NCBI GenBank assembly: GCA_905221605.1 | Contig: CAJNDS010002782.1 | Coordinates: 136,001 to 200,000 of the forward strand | DNA: 64,000 nucleotides | From: Symbiodinium natans | Lineage: Eukaryota > Sar > Dinophyceae > Suessiales > Symbiodiniaceae | Direction of reading: 5' to 3' | In this document: positions 21,068-29,184 of the stretch, in pieces | Position numbering within the stretch: position 1 is the stretch's first letter | Layout: every line of letters begins with the position of its first letter | Notes under the pieces: generated by a model | Database searches by the model: none | Seen by the model: only the letters and a program-made list of their open reading frames with translations | Told to the model about the DNA's origin: nothing | Translations under genes and position numbers: made by a program

Positions 21068-24000
21068 AAACGGATTGGGAAACCCCTTTTCGGCCTCATG
21101 CTGCGATGCATTGGAGGGTAGCCCAACCGTGCAGTAGCCCTGATGTTCCCCAAATGAAGAAGGCGGGAGCACTGGTGACGGAAACCGTGGAATACACACC
21201 GGTTAAAAACACACAGACCATCCACATCTTGGATGAACCCAGGATGGAAGATGAACTCAGTGAGAAATTCGCTCACCTGAGTGCAAGTGTGGAGAGGTCG
21301 ATCACAGGACGAATCGACGGTATGGGTGTCAAATCGGAAATCGTCCGGAAGAAATTGGTGGTCCACAACCCGGAGAACGCTGTCTGGACAGGCAAGAGGG
21401 CAGCTTTTTGGAACCGTGTCCAACAATGGGTCAAGCAAGGCAGACATCATGGAGACGCGCATCCGGTGGCGCGCCTAGTCCAACGTAGACTCAACGTGTA
21501 CTATGAGGGCGATGCGCAGAGCCGGGAGGATATGCTTGTGAGTATCCTGGGACGAGGCACAGACGCCAGACTTGTCCTAAAGCGCATTGATGAACAGCAA
21601 TGCTACGCGAGAAAGGCGGACATAGAGGAGACAGCCCACCAGTACAAGCAATGGCTCAGCAAGGCCATGGAAAAGGGCATGCGACCGCTGTACAATGCCT
21701 TGCGGAAAGACGAACAAGTGGTACAGAGACCCTACATGGAATATGACATGCTGGAACGGCCACACATTCGACGTGACCACTGGGCGGCGGTGTGGACGAA
21801 GGGCACACCGATGGCACAAACGGCCTCGCTCATGCTGGAGCTTGAGGATGCAGCCAAAAAACAGGCGGCCAGCGTGGAGCCGCTGAATCCTGAAGAGGTC
21901 AAGGCAAGGATCAAGAAATTGGCCCTCAAGAGCCCGGGGCCGGATGGATGGCGGATCGACCATTTGCAGGCCATGGACGACAAAGCGGTCGAAGCAGTAG
22001 TGGCTTTCTACCATGAGTGTGAGGCCAAAGCAACATGGCCGAAACAAATGACAGTCTCACTTATTGCAATGCTGCCTAAGAATCTGACCCGGGAGAGACC
22101 AATCGCCTTGTTGCACATCCTGTACCGAACCTGGGTCCGATTGCGATGGGATTTGGTAAGTACTTGGCAGGTGAGTTACGCAAAAAATGCCAAGTACGAC
22201 AAGGCGGTCCCAGGCAGTTGCTGCCTGGACGTGGCTGTAGGCAGACTGTTGCGAAACGAGGTGGCGAAGACAAATGGTGTGCATGTGGTGTCGCTATTTT
22301 TGGACCTTGAGTCCTTTTTCGATACCATCCAATTTCAGCAACTGATAGCGGCAGCAACGGACCTGCAATATCCACCGCTAATCCTGAAAATGGCACTGGA
22401 AGTGTACATGGGTGCCAGATACTTGGCAGCAGATGGGGTGCTATCGGCAGGCATCAGAGCTACGAATGGAGTGCAAGCGGGGTGCCCTGCGGCGCCGTCG
22501 TTAGCGAAAGTGGCATTGCGCCCGACGATTGACAAGATCCAAAAGCGCAAAGATGTGGCAAATGTGGACTGCTGGTTGGATGATGTCTCAATTGACGTCC
22601 AGCATAAATCCTTCAAACAAGCGGCAGACAGTGCGATCCGAGTCTACCGCAGCTTAAAGGACGGGATGGACGCAAATGGGTTCACGATTTCATCCAAGAA
22701 GACAGGGTTTGTAGCCAGCAGTACCCAGGCGAGCAAGCACCTGCGAGAACTACTGTTACCGCATGACCCACAAGTGTACGACGTGATGCGGGACTTGGGC
22801 GTCGACAGTACCGGTGGGCGAAAGCGTCGTTTGGTGACGTCGGCCACACGGGCAAAAAAAGCACATGCCCGACAGAGCAAGCTGTCCAGGCTGGGGCCGC
22901 CGCCCAGCACTAAACTCCGCGTAGTCAAGGCCGCGATCACATCCGTTGCTTTGTGGGGGCACCCATCCGTGGGAGTATCGCCCAAAAGAATGAAGTGGCT
23001 CCGAACAGTGGTGGGCAAACACCTGGGCAAATACAAGCTTGGTAGTTTGGAAACCATACTGGATATGGGAGCCAAGAAATGTCAGGACCCGAAGCGCACA
23101 ATCCACAAGCAGCATTTCAAGGTGGTGGCAAAAGTTTTCAGCGCATGGATTGGTGGAGGCAAAGCCCACTTTGAATTGGCCTGGAAAGCCACTTGGAGGA
23201 GGTTAAGTGCGGCCAAACACCACTGGCCACTGGTCACGGGACCGATGGCAGCAACCATGGCGTACTTAATGGATTTGAAGGTGGATGCAAGTGACCCGGG
23301 CAAATGGAAGAGAGGAAATGTCCTCAACGTCGATTGGACCCAGCCACGCATGGGTGGCCTCGCCTACAAATGGCTTGAGGGATTCCTCGAGGAACAAAAA
23401 AGGGCTGCAATAACGCGACAGGCAGGTGGAAAGGGGGCCCAGGAGGGGCTGGATTGGACGCCGCATCACAAGCTGACGAAGCTGGGAGGCTTAAGCCCGG
23501 GCCTTATGGAAGGGATGAAGTCAGTGTGGCATGCGGGCGTCATCACGGAGTCCAAGCCTGGCTGGTGCAAGAAGTGCCAAGTGCCAGCCACTCTGGAGCA
23601 TGTCCTCAAAGAATGCCCTTACTGGCGAGACCAAGGGTTCAAAGAACCCAAGCTCCAGGAATACCTGCGCCGCAAATACCCATGGGAGTGTCTGTGGACA
23701 AGGGCACTCCTGCCCAAGCCGGCGGTGTGGCACCCAAAGCCGCCGGAGCATCTTTTGGGACTGCGCTACCAAGGATGCTTTGCAGCAGACGCTAAAGTGG
23801 AAGCAGAAGGCTTGATCTTCGCCACTGACGCCAGCGGAGGTCCAGGAGGAATAGACCCACGTGTACAAACATCCGCCCTCGCAGTGGTGGCTATGACCTG
23901 GAAAGATGGTGAGTTGGTGAAAGTCGGACAAATTACGGAGCTGGTCTACCCGTGGCAGCCGGTAGTGGACATGGAGCGCCGTGCACTTTTCAGACTAATG

Positions 24001-24978
24001 GAGCACACGGAGGATCTGATTGACGTCACAATGGACTGCAAGCCGGCAGTCCAAGCGCTACAAAAAATACAACCGCCGGACGATGACCTGGAATGGAGCA
24101 AAGTGTGGAATGGAAAGAAACGAATCAAAGCAACATGGGTCCCGTCCCACAAAACAGAAGAAGCATTCCTGGCAAAAATGGGCCCGGGCACGTTGTGGAG
24201 ACGTGCAGCGAACGACATGGCGGACAAAGTATGTGGCGAAGTAGCGGCGGCTGCTTACAGCCCAGCGCACAAGAGACGTGTCAAAGAGCTGGACAATGTG
24301 GTGCGTACACTTTCACTGGCTTACGGAGAACGCGCAGCCCACATATTGCGGAAGCGCAACGAAGCAGATTTCCCCTTCATCCTGGACCATGCGCATTACA
24401 AGGAGAAGATGGAAGCCTCGCAGAAAGCTGAGGGATGCAAAAAAGAGCATGGCAGGGCCAAACTCAACAAACGCCAGCGGCTTTGGCAGTTGCTCGAAAA
24501 ACCGGAGCGTGGGCACCAATGGGAGAAGGGAAGTGAACACCCCCGGAATTTAACACTGAAATGCCAACTGTGCGGGTTGTATGTACAACAAACCCTCACG
24601 AACTTGGAGGTGGTATTGGAGCAGTACTGCGTCAACCAGCCGGAGGCGCGAGTGCGGGAAGAGTGGGGTATCCACCCCTCCCATAATATGGTGAATTTGG
24701 GAATCCGATGGGTTTGCACAAAGTGTGACAGAACACATGCACCGGTCAGCCAGAAGTGCAATAAAAGCCTGGCGGGTGAGTGCAAATCGCGGACTTCTCA
24801 GGGCAAGCTGGCAACCCAAGCGCAAACCCTTGTCAATGGTGGAAGTATGAGCAACGTCCAGTTTCAACAGCCTCGCGTTCAGTTTGGTGGGAAACACGCC
24901 AAAGCTAAGCCCCTAGCCAGTGCTCAGCAGAAGATGTCATTGTTTGTTAGGCCTCGCCAAGCTGAGGGAACGCAGTAA
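20992..24978 (+). CDS. retrotransposon ORF2 main part: RT, zinc knuckle, RNase H
   Basis: The frame opens with the end of the endonuclease (EPTAQGSDEIDYG, near 20,992-21,030). Reverse-transcriptase motifs follow: SPGPDGWRIDHLQ near 21,930; motif A LFLDLESFFD (Asp at 22,303); motif B GVQAGCPAAPS at 22,468; motif C WLDD at 22,573-22,584, in place of the usual YADD. A CX2CX8HX4C zinc knuckle lies at about 23,565-23,616. RNase H shows TDAS (Asp 23,827), DMERRAL (Glu 23,974), MDCKPAV (Asp 24,034) and NDMAD (Asp 24,223), all four acidic positions intact. A C-terminal cysteine-rich part (24,559-24,790) has two CX2C pairs. About 1,329 codons. All catalytic residues look intact; only the upstream frame change breaks the reading. 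Confidence 0.9.
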   Translation, partial: EPTAQGSDEIDYGLVAKCLVPILQVKTDWETPFRPHAAMHWRVAQPCSSPDVPQMKKAGALVTETVEYTPVKNTQTIHILDEPRMEDELSEKFAHLSASVERSITGRIDGMGVKSEIVRKKLVVHNPENAVWTGKRAAFWNRVQQWVKQGRHHGDAHPVARLVQRRLNVYYEGDAQSREDMLVSILGRGTDARLVLKRIDEQQCYARKADIEETAHQYKQWLSKAMEKGMRPLYNALRKDEQVVQRPYMEYDMLERPHIRRDHWAAVWTKGTPMAQTASLMLELEDAAKKQAASVEPLNPEEVKARIKKLALKSPGPDGWRIDHLQAMDDKAVEAVVAFYHECEAKATWPKQMTVSLIAMLPKNLTRERPIALLHILYRTWVRLRWDLVSTWQVSYAKNAKYDKAVPGSCCLDVAVGRLLRNEVAKTNGVHVVSLFLDLESFFDTIQFQQLIAAATDLQYPPLILKMALEVYMGARYLAADGVLSAGIRATNGVQAGCPAAPSLAKVALRPTIDKIQKRKDVANVDCWLDDVSIDVQHKSFKQAADSAIRVYRSLKDGMDANGFTISSKKTGFVASSTQASKHLRELLLPHDPQVYDVMRDLGVDSTGGRKRRLVTSATRAKKAHARQSKLSRLGPPPSTKLRVVKAAITSVALWGHPSVGVSPKRMKWLRTVVGKHLGKYKLGSLETILDMGAKKCQDPKRTIHKQHFKVVAKVFSAWIGGGKAHFELAWKATWRRLSAAKHHWPLVTGPMAATMAYLMDLKVDASDPGKWKRGNVLNVDWTQPRMGGLAYKWLEGFLEEQKRAAITRQAGGKGAQEGLDWTPHHKLTKLGGLSPGLMEGMKSVWHAGVITESKPGWCKKCQVPATLEHVLKECPYWRDQGFKEPKLQEYLRRKYPWECLWTRALLPKPAVWHPKPPEHLLGLRYQGCFAADAKVEAEGLIFATDASGGPGGIDPRVQTSALAVVAMTWKDGELVKVGQITELVYPWQPVVDMERRALFRLMEHTEDLIDVTMDCKPAVQALQKIQPPDDDLEWSKVWNGKKRIKATWVPSHKTEEAFLAKMGPGTLWRRAANDMADKVCGEVAAAAYSPAHKRRVKELDNVVRTLSLAYGERAAHILRKRNEADFPFILDHAHYKEKMEASQKAEGCKKEHGRAKLNKRQRLWQLLEKPERGHQWEKGSEHPRNLTLKCQLCGLYVQQTLTNLEVVLEQYCVNQPEARVREEWGIHPSHNMVNLGIRWVCTKCDRTHAPVSQKCNKSLAGECKSRTSQGKLATQAQTLVNGGSMSNVQFQQPRVQFGGKHAKAKPLASAQQKMSLFVRPRQAEGTQ
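24412..24434 (+). repeat. hairpin copy within the RNase H to C-terminal linker
   Basis: CCTCGCAGAAAGCTGAGG, read EASQKAEG in the same coding frame as other copies (GCC TCG ... GCT GAG GG). Confidence 0.85.
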
Positions 24979-25171
24979 TTCCGTAGCCGTTTGGTGCAAG
25001 GAGACAGGGTTTTCGGCCTCGTAGCTGAGGGTGAGGGCCTCGCAACGGGGAATAGCGATTGGTGTTACGGCCTCGCCTTGCTGAGGGAGTGTAATTCGGC
25101 CTCGCGGTGCCGCGTGCTTGCGACATCGCTGAGGGTAAAGAGAGGAGGCCTCGGCCTCGCAGAGCTGAGGG
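24949..25171 (+). promoter_or_regulatory. hairpin cluster between RT ORF and downstream ORFs
   Basis: Five copies: 24,949-24,968 (overlaps the last codons of the RT ORF, read RPRQAEGTQ), 25,011-25,030, 25,067-25,087, 25,094-25,135 (22-nt loop) and 25,151-25,171. All keep CCTC...T-GAGG. A partial GGCCTCGC without a right arm is at 25,035. The cluster separates the enzymatic ORF from the small and kinase-like ORFs, mirroring the array before ORF1, which suggests a role in translation or RNA processing at ORF junctions. Confidence 0.8.
24980..25000 (+). other. internal spliced-leader-like sequence
   Basis: Just after the RT ORF stop the sequence reads TCCGTAGCCGTTTGGTGCAAG. Aligned with the 22-nt dinoflagellate leader, about 18 positions match, with one deletion in the T-run. 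The first nine bases and the last four are exact. It may mark the 5' end of a trans-spliced mRNA whose cDNA became joined to the element, bringing the downstream ORFs. It could also be chance. Confidence 0.4.
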
Positions 25172-25457
25172 TGGAACAACGGCGTCCTCATCCTCACAAG
25201 ACCGGCCGGAGGACGAGCAGCCGGAGAAATTGACCCTCCAGGTGCGAATCAAACTTGAGGATTCGTGGAAACCAATTTTGGAGGAGCAGTTCCTGGAAAC
25301 AGACCCCAGGAGGGCAAACTACACTCACCTACAAGCGGCGTGTCGCAGTCTCGCTCGCTGCCGCACAAGGAACGATTGGGTCTACCAAGCGGAGACCTAC
25401 CTCAGTGAAGAGCGGAAGCAACTGTGGGCTTCTAAATTGCACAAGGCGGGTCTGTAG
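25095..25457 (+). CDS. small ORF upstream of kinase-like ORF
   Basis: Open from a TAA at 25,092 to TAG at 25,455-25,457, which ends two bases before the next ATG; a GTG at 25,107 is the only start-like codon, so initiation is unclear. The first 35 residues overlap hairpin copies and are low-complexity. The rest is protein-like, starting EKLTLQVRIKLEDSWKPILE and ending in a helical basic stretch (YLSEERKQLWASKLHKAGL). No family recognised. It could be the N-terminal part of the kinase-like protein if a -1 shift joined the frames. Confidence 0.45.
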   Translation, partial: FGLAVPRACDIAEGKERRPRPRRAEGGTTASSSSQDRPEDEQPEKLTLQVRIKLEDSWKPILEEQFLETDPRRANYTHLQAACRSLARCRTRNDWVYQAETYLSEERKQLWASKLHKAGL

Positions 25458-25459
25458 CA

Positions 25460-26686
25460 ATGAGGCAATGGAAGACGGATGCGACGATGAGGAGACAAGG
25501 GTCCCGACTGCCATCCTGGCTAAGGAATCGGCCGGACAAAGGCAAGGGTAAAAGCAAGAACAAGCAGCAGGATCAGCCCCGAGACCGTTCCCCGCTTCGA
25601 CAGGCCAGACACCCGGAGCAGACTTGGGATAGGGATGAGGAGAGTGCTTCGGAATCTCCGGTGGGTCCGGTACGCCTACGGGAGAGAGGAGAAGACAGTG
25701 CGGCCTCGCACCAAGCTGAGGGTGTCAATGAAGAGCAAGAGGCAAGCCAGCCTCGCACAGTCACGCTGGCGGAAGGACCAGGTGCCCACAATATGGCCTC
25801 GCACGAAGCTGAGGGACAGGAGCAAAAGGAAGCAATGGGGCAAGTCAAGCCTGTGCACCTTTTGGTGCATAAGCTGCAGAACCAGCAGAGGCCAAGGACA
25901 GCGCTCCACTGGCTTGGGGAGGTCCAATTGGTCCGCAACCCAACGACAGGGCAAAGCTTACAGCCTAGGGTGCTTCCCTTTATAGGTGCGGGGCGCACTC
26001 GACGAGGATATGCTCTGGATCGGCTATGGGTCATGAAACTAGCGATGGAACCCCAGAGCTTTGGCAACGAAGCAGGGTACGGGGAACAATTCCCCACCCT
26101 GGTCACCAGGACCCTGTGGGCAGGATGGATTGGAGTCCTTTTCGACGAGGCGGTGGAGGGTTACTACCACCACTACTTCTATGGAAGTATCATCCGCAGG
26201 GCAGAGCTGTTCAACACATGGTGGCAGGAACATCGCCAAGAAGCCGGGGTCCTCAGACAGTCCCTGTTTTACCTGGTGGCTATAACGTCATGGCTGACCA
26301 TGCAAGGAGTTGCTCTATCGGATATCACGGTAAGCAACGTTGGGCGCGACCCGATGTCAGGATCGCTACCACGGGCAGTGTTCTTTGACACGGCAGAGTG
26401 GTCGACGCTGCAGGAGGAGAGATACAAGTTATCATGCGGCCTCGTACGCCGCCTGGAGAAATATGACGAGGAGCTACTGGCAACCATACGTGGATTGGTC
26501 AGAACGTACGACGGCAAAGCCAGCGCGCTTTGGATGGCGTGCGTAGGCAATGTCGGGCCTTTTGCCCAGCACCTACTGGATGCCGGGATTGCAAAACGAG
26601 GATGGGATGGAACCCTACTTCCGGTCCCGGCAACAGAGATCCAGAAAATCACGTTGGGCATGCCGTATGACGAAGCTGATGAGTGA
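25460..26686 (+). CDS. kinase-like ORF carried by the retrotransposon
   Basis: ATG at 25,460; 408 residues; TGA at 26,684. Residues 1-130 are basic, disordered and contain two hairpin-derived ASHxAEG peptides (82-88 and 113-119). The second half carries the core of a protein-kinase-like fold in order: glycine-rich loop IGAGRTRRG (175-183), beta-3 lysine VMKLA (Lys193), alpha-C glutamate NEAGY (Glu204), catalytic-loop pattern D-x4-N (Asp288 to Asn293 in LSDITVSN), and a DFG-like Asp310 in VFFD. Spacing fits the fold. Phe-Phe-Asp-Thr replaces Asp-Phe-Gly, so it may be an atypical kinase or aminoglycoside/choline-kinase-like enzyme. It lies inside the target-site duplications, so it travels with the element. 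Function in transposition is unknown. Confidence 0.7.
   Translation: MRQWKTDATMRRQGSRLPSWLRNRPDKGKGKSKNKQQDQPRDRSPLRQARHPEQTWDRDEESASESPVGPVRLRERGEDSAASHQAEGVNEEQEASQPRTVTLAEGPGAHNMASHEAEGQEQKEAMGQVKPVHLLVHKLQNQQRPRTALHWLGEVQLVRNPTTGQSLQPRVLPFIGAGRTRRGYALDRLWVMKLAMEPQSFGNEAGYGEQFPTLVTRTLWAGWIGVLFDEAVEGYYHHYFYGSIIRRAELFNTWWQEHRQEAGVLRQSLFYLVAITSWLTMQGVALSDITVSNVGRDPMSGSLPRAVFFDTAEWSTLQEERYKLSCGLVRRLEKYDEELLATIRGLVRTYDGKASALWMACVGNVGPFAQHLLDAGIAKRGWDGTLLPVPATEIQKITLGMPYDEADE
25701..25815 (+). repeat. two in-frame hairpin copies in the kinase-like ORF
   Basis: Copies at 25,701-25,722 and 25,793-25,815 (CCTCGC, 5-nt loop, GCTGAGG), read AASHQAEG and MASHEAEG in the same frame as copies in the other ORFs. 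Confidence 0.85.
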
Positions 26687-27008
26687 GCAGCGCAGCCCAG
26701 ACAAGAAACATGGCTAGTGGTCTGAGAGGCACCTAAACCGAATCAAGGAATACCGCCTCGGCGTGCTGCCTGAGGGAGTTTCGGCCTCGACTCCGGTCTG
26801 AGGGGTGCAAGTGAGGGCAATTCGGCCTCGGCATGACCTGAGGGAATTTCGGCCTCGACCACGGTCTGAGGGAATGGATTTCGGCTTCGACAAATGTCTG
26901 AGGGAAGTGAGGGCTAGTACCGGTAGTCTCACTGTGCAGAGTTTGTAAGTTTCACCCTGATACCCCAGCCCCTTCGGGTGGCTACGCCAAGCAGCGTGCA
27001 GACGAAAA
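26687..27008 (+). other. 3' untranslated leader with five hairpins
   Basis: Copies at about 26,752, 26,779, 26,820, 26,846 and 26,879. Here the inner stem is longer and different in every copy, yet paired: GGC/GCC, GAC/GTC, GG/CC, GACC/GGTC (or GAC/GTC), GACA/TGTC. The last copy also has CTTC opposite GAGG, a G-U wobble. The T bulge before GAGG is always kept. These are the clearest compensatory changes of the family. Confidence 0.85.
26967..26983 (+). promoter_or_regulatory. terminal 3' stem-loop with TTCG loop
   Basis: AGCCCCTTCGGGTGGCT folds as AGCC/GGCT and CC/GG with one unpaired T and a TTCG tetraloop. It has the same architecture as the dispersed hairpins but a different sequence, and ends 25 bp from the element's 3' end. 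Many LINE reverse transcriptases recognise a 3' stem-loop; that role is inferred. Confidence 0.6.
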
Positions 27009-27022
27009 AAGCAGTTCAGGTT
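27009..27022. repeat. right target-site duplication of retrotransposon
   Basis: AAGCAGTTCAGGTT, identical to 18,361-18,374, directly after a run of A. Confidence 0.9.
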
Positions 27023-27508
27023 ACTCTGAGAAACCTCGGCCCTTGTTCTCGGGGTATGTTCCAGCAGCAAATTCTCTGGTGCTGACATACTCTACGGCTC
27101 TCCGAACTCTCATTGCGATTCTCTTGTAGGCAATCAATGGTAAACTTGGAAACCTACAAGCCGCAACAGAAGCACTTGCTTTCGCTAGCTGGCCATATCA
27201 TGTGCCATGGCCAAAGAAGGGACTGCTGAACAAGCACCATCTGAATACCATGCTTTTTCAGCACACGTCCAGCAGCATTCAGACGCTTCTCCAACAATCA
27301 GGTGACAACGCGGCTGATGCCCACCCAGGGGATGGAGATGGTGATGTCGGGCCCAGGCATCATGAACGAGCTGCTCTTGCAAGGGTCGTTCGTGGCCCAG
27401 AGTCAGGAGCTGTGGCCGGCAATCAAGGGTCGCTTTGCACGAATGAAGCGGAATAATGAACAAGGGGCCAAGCTTTGAACTCAAAAGATAGGGCGCGACC
27501 ACTTGTAG
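27023..27508. other. sequence between transposon and first cassette exon
   Basis: Probably the downstream part of the interrupted target intron or gene-flanking DNA. No protein motif or RNA is recognisable. Confidence 0.4.
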
Positions 27509-28776
27509 GCACCGGATGGCCTACGATGTGGGCGAGTGCCTGTGGATGAAGTGGGTAAGACATCTTCAAGTCAGGACGAATTTCGTTGTGATGAGCTGTT
27601 AGAGGCTGCAGAAGCCTGCTTGCACCTACATGACTTCCAGTCACAGCTTCACCGTCTTAAAGTGACAACATGCCTGAATGTGCTCGGAGCTGTTTGATGG
27701 ATGTCACATGCCACCATTTTATGGGGAATTATTCATCATTATTCCACAGAGATTTCCACCGAGCAAGAACGAGTGTCTGGTGTTGTTCTTGTTGCAGCTG
27801 TTGCCTCACAAAAGCACGGAATAGGAGGAGCAGTGGTAGGAGTTGGCGCAAGCTGTGGCTGAAGCTATCCTGGTCGCTCCTTGCAGTGGTCTCTTGCATG
27901 GCTGATGCACAAGGTACATATTGACGCAGCCAGCTTATGTTGCACACGATGCCGAGACCTTCGATCCTGCCGCTCAGTTGAAGCATCGGCCCGATGCAGA
28001 TACACGTCCCAGAATGCTGCCCTGCTTCCCTGGCGGTATCCATGGGAGCTAGTTTTGGTACTAGGGCTGTTGCGAAATAAGCCTCTTAAAGCTGCTTCTG
28101 CATTTCTGGCCGGCGCAAGAGACGAGGACGACGACGAGGTGATAGAGGTGCTGGAGGAAGGCCGGTGGCTGCAGCCTAGGCTTATCGTGGAACTTCAGTT
28201 TGGTGTATCCTGCGGCATTTTGGAAAGCGCCTTGGCAGGCCAAGAAGTCTACGCTGTAGAAATCGTGGAGCTGACGGAAGAGAATCGAGTGTCGCAAGCT
28301 GAGAAGCCTCTGGCAGAAGACCACGCACGCGTTGAGTAGTTCCACTTGCAAGAAATGGTTTGTCTGAAATTGCCGCAGAAAACTCAGGCGGGCTCGCCTC
28401 CATGAGCCGGACTGCACATGCACTGCCATTGGGGGGTCGGCAATCCTTGTATGGCGACATGTGCTGCCACTGAAAGTCTTTGGGCAGGCTATCTTGCCCT
28501 GGCCTGTAGAGCTGGGGCCCAGACGGGTTTGTGGCTGGTGGCAGGACGGTTGGGTGACCTTAGTCAACACGGCGACGGGCGTTCGACGAGCTGTGGCCAA
28601 GCAGGAGTGGCTCGAGACCCACGTGGTCGCTTCATTGCAATCAGCACCTGACACGAGCATATGCCATGAGCAAGGCAATGACCCCGTCTCTTCCCCACCA
28701 CGTCGCACCAGCCAAGATAGCTAGAGCAAGTTTGGCGTCCGCAGCCGAGGCTGAAGTACCGATGTCTGGCGACGTG
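27509..28776 (+). CDS. cassette unit A of repeated multi-exon gene
   Basis: Exons placed by comparing six units: 1, 27,509-27,531 (APDGLRCG); 2, 27,914-27,979 (YILTQPAYVAHDAETFDPAA); 3, 28,120-28,160 (DEDDDEVIEVLEE); 4, 28,239-28,290 (QEVYAVEIVEL, basic end); 5, 28,388-28,409 (RARLHEP); 6, 28,545 to about 28,625 (DGWVTLVNTATGVRRAVAKQ); possible exon 7, 28,745-28,776 (AEAEVPMSGDV). Exons 1-6 join in frame. Exons 4-6 resemble an SH3-like barrel repeat; exons 3 and 7 are acidic linkers. Biochemical function is unknown. Donors are GC at exons 1 and 3, GC/GA at 2, GT at 4 and 6, GA at 5. No start codon or upstream unit is found; the retrotransposon lies just upstream. Confidence 0.65.
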
Positions 28777-29184
28777 GCCGCACTTTGCGCAGGGATCAGC
28801 AGGACACGCCACGAAGGGGAGAGAAAGAGAGATGCCTTGTACCCATGTCTCAAGGAGTCAAGCACGCAAAAGCCTAGAGGCAACAAGATGGATGTGCGAG
28901 CAGCTAGCTCAAAGCAGCAAGAAACACATTGAGGTAGATGGCAGATGAAGATTCGGGCATTTGGGGCTGGCTTTGGAGGCAAAAAAAAACTTTCCCGCAC
29001 TCCAAACTCAAAGGCCTGCCTCGTCCTGCCTTGCCATTCAAGCTCTTAGAACCCAGGACCCACCAATAGTGGGATAAGCTTGTATTGATTCCCGATTTCA
29101 GCAAGTCTGGGTCTGACTTGGCTTTTGGTGCTGCTTTGTGTGTGGCCTGCGAGTCCCCCAGTTTGGCCGCGTCCGTAAGTACTG

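Larger units (their letters stand above)
18375..27008 (+). mobile_element. 8.6-kb non-LTR retrotransposon with kinase-like ORF
   Basis: Boundaries come from an exact 14-bp direct repeat on both sides. The left end starts with spliced-leader remnants and the right end has an A-run (27,005-27,010, merging with the duplication). In order it holds a 5' leader with six hairpins, ORF1 (zinc ribbon and coiled coil), endonuclease, reverse transcriptase, zinc knuckle and RNase H, a hairpin cluster, a small ORF, a kinase-like ORF and a 3' leader with five hairpins plus a terminal stem-loop. The copy has one in-frame stop after ORF1 and a frame change in the endonuclease. It sits about 490 bp upstream of the first cassette exon of the 27.5-59 kb gene. 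The clean target duplication suggests a fairly recent insertion. Confidence 0.9.

Noticed and set aside
21089-21118. CGGCCTCATGC ... GGAGGG as a hairpin copy
   Set aside because: The right arm lacks TGAGG and the stretch codes for the conserved endonuclease end.
20191-21462. 423-codon minus-strand ORF opposite the endonuclease
   Set aside because: Shadow of the retrotransposon coding strand; no motif of its own.
21819-21848. Extra hairpin copy (CCTC GCTC ... GAGC TT GAGG) in the RT ORF
   Set aside because: It pairs well but has a two-base bulge and lacks the usual coding phase; it lies in a conserved protein region, so chance is possible. A similar case is at 23,357-23,383.
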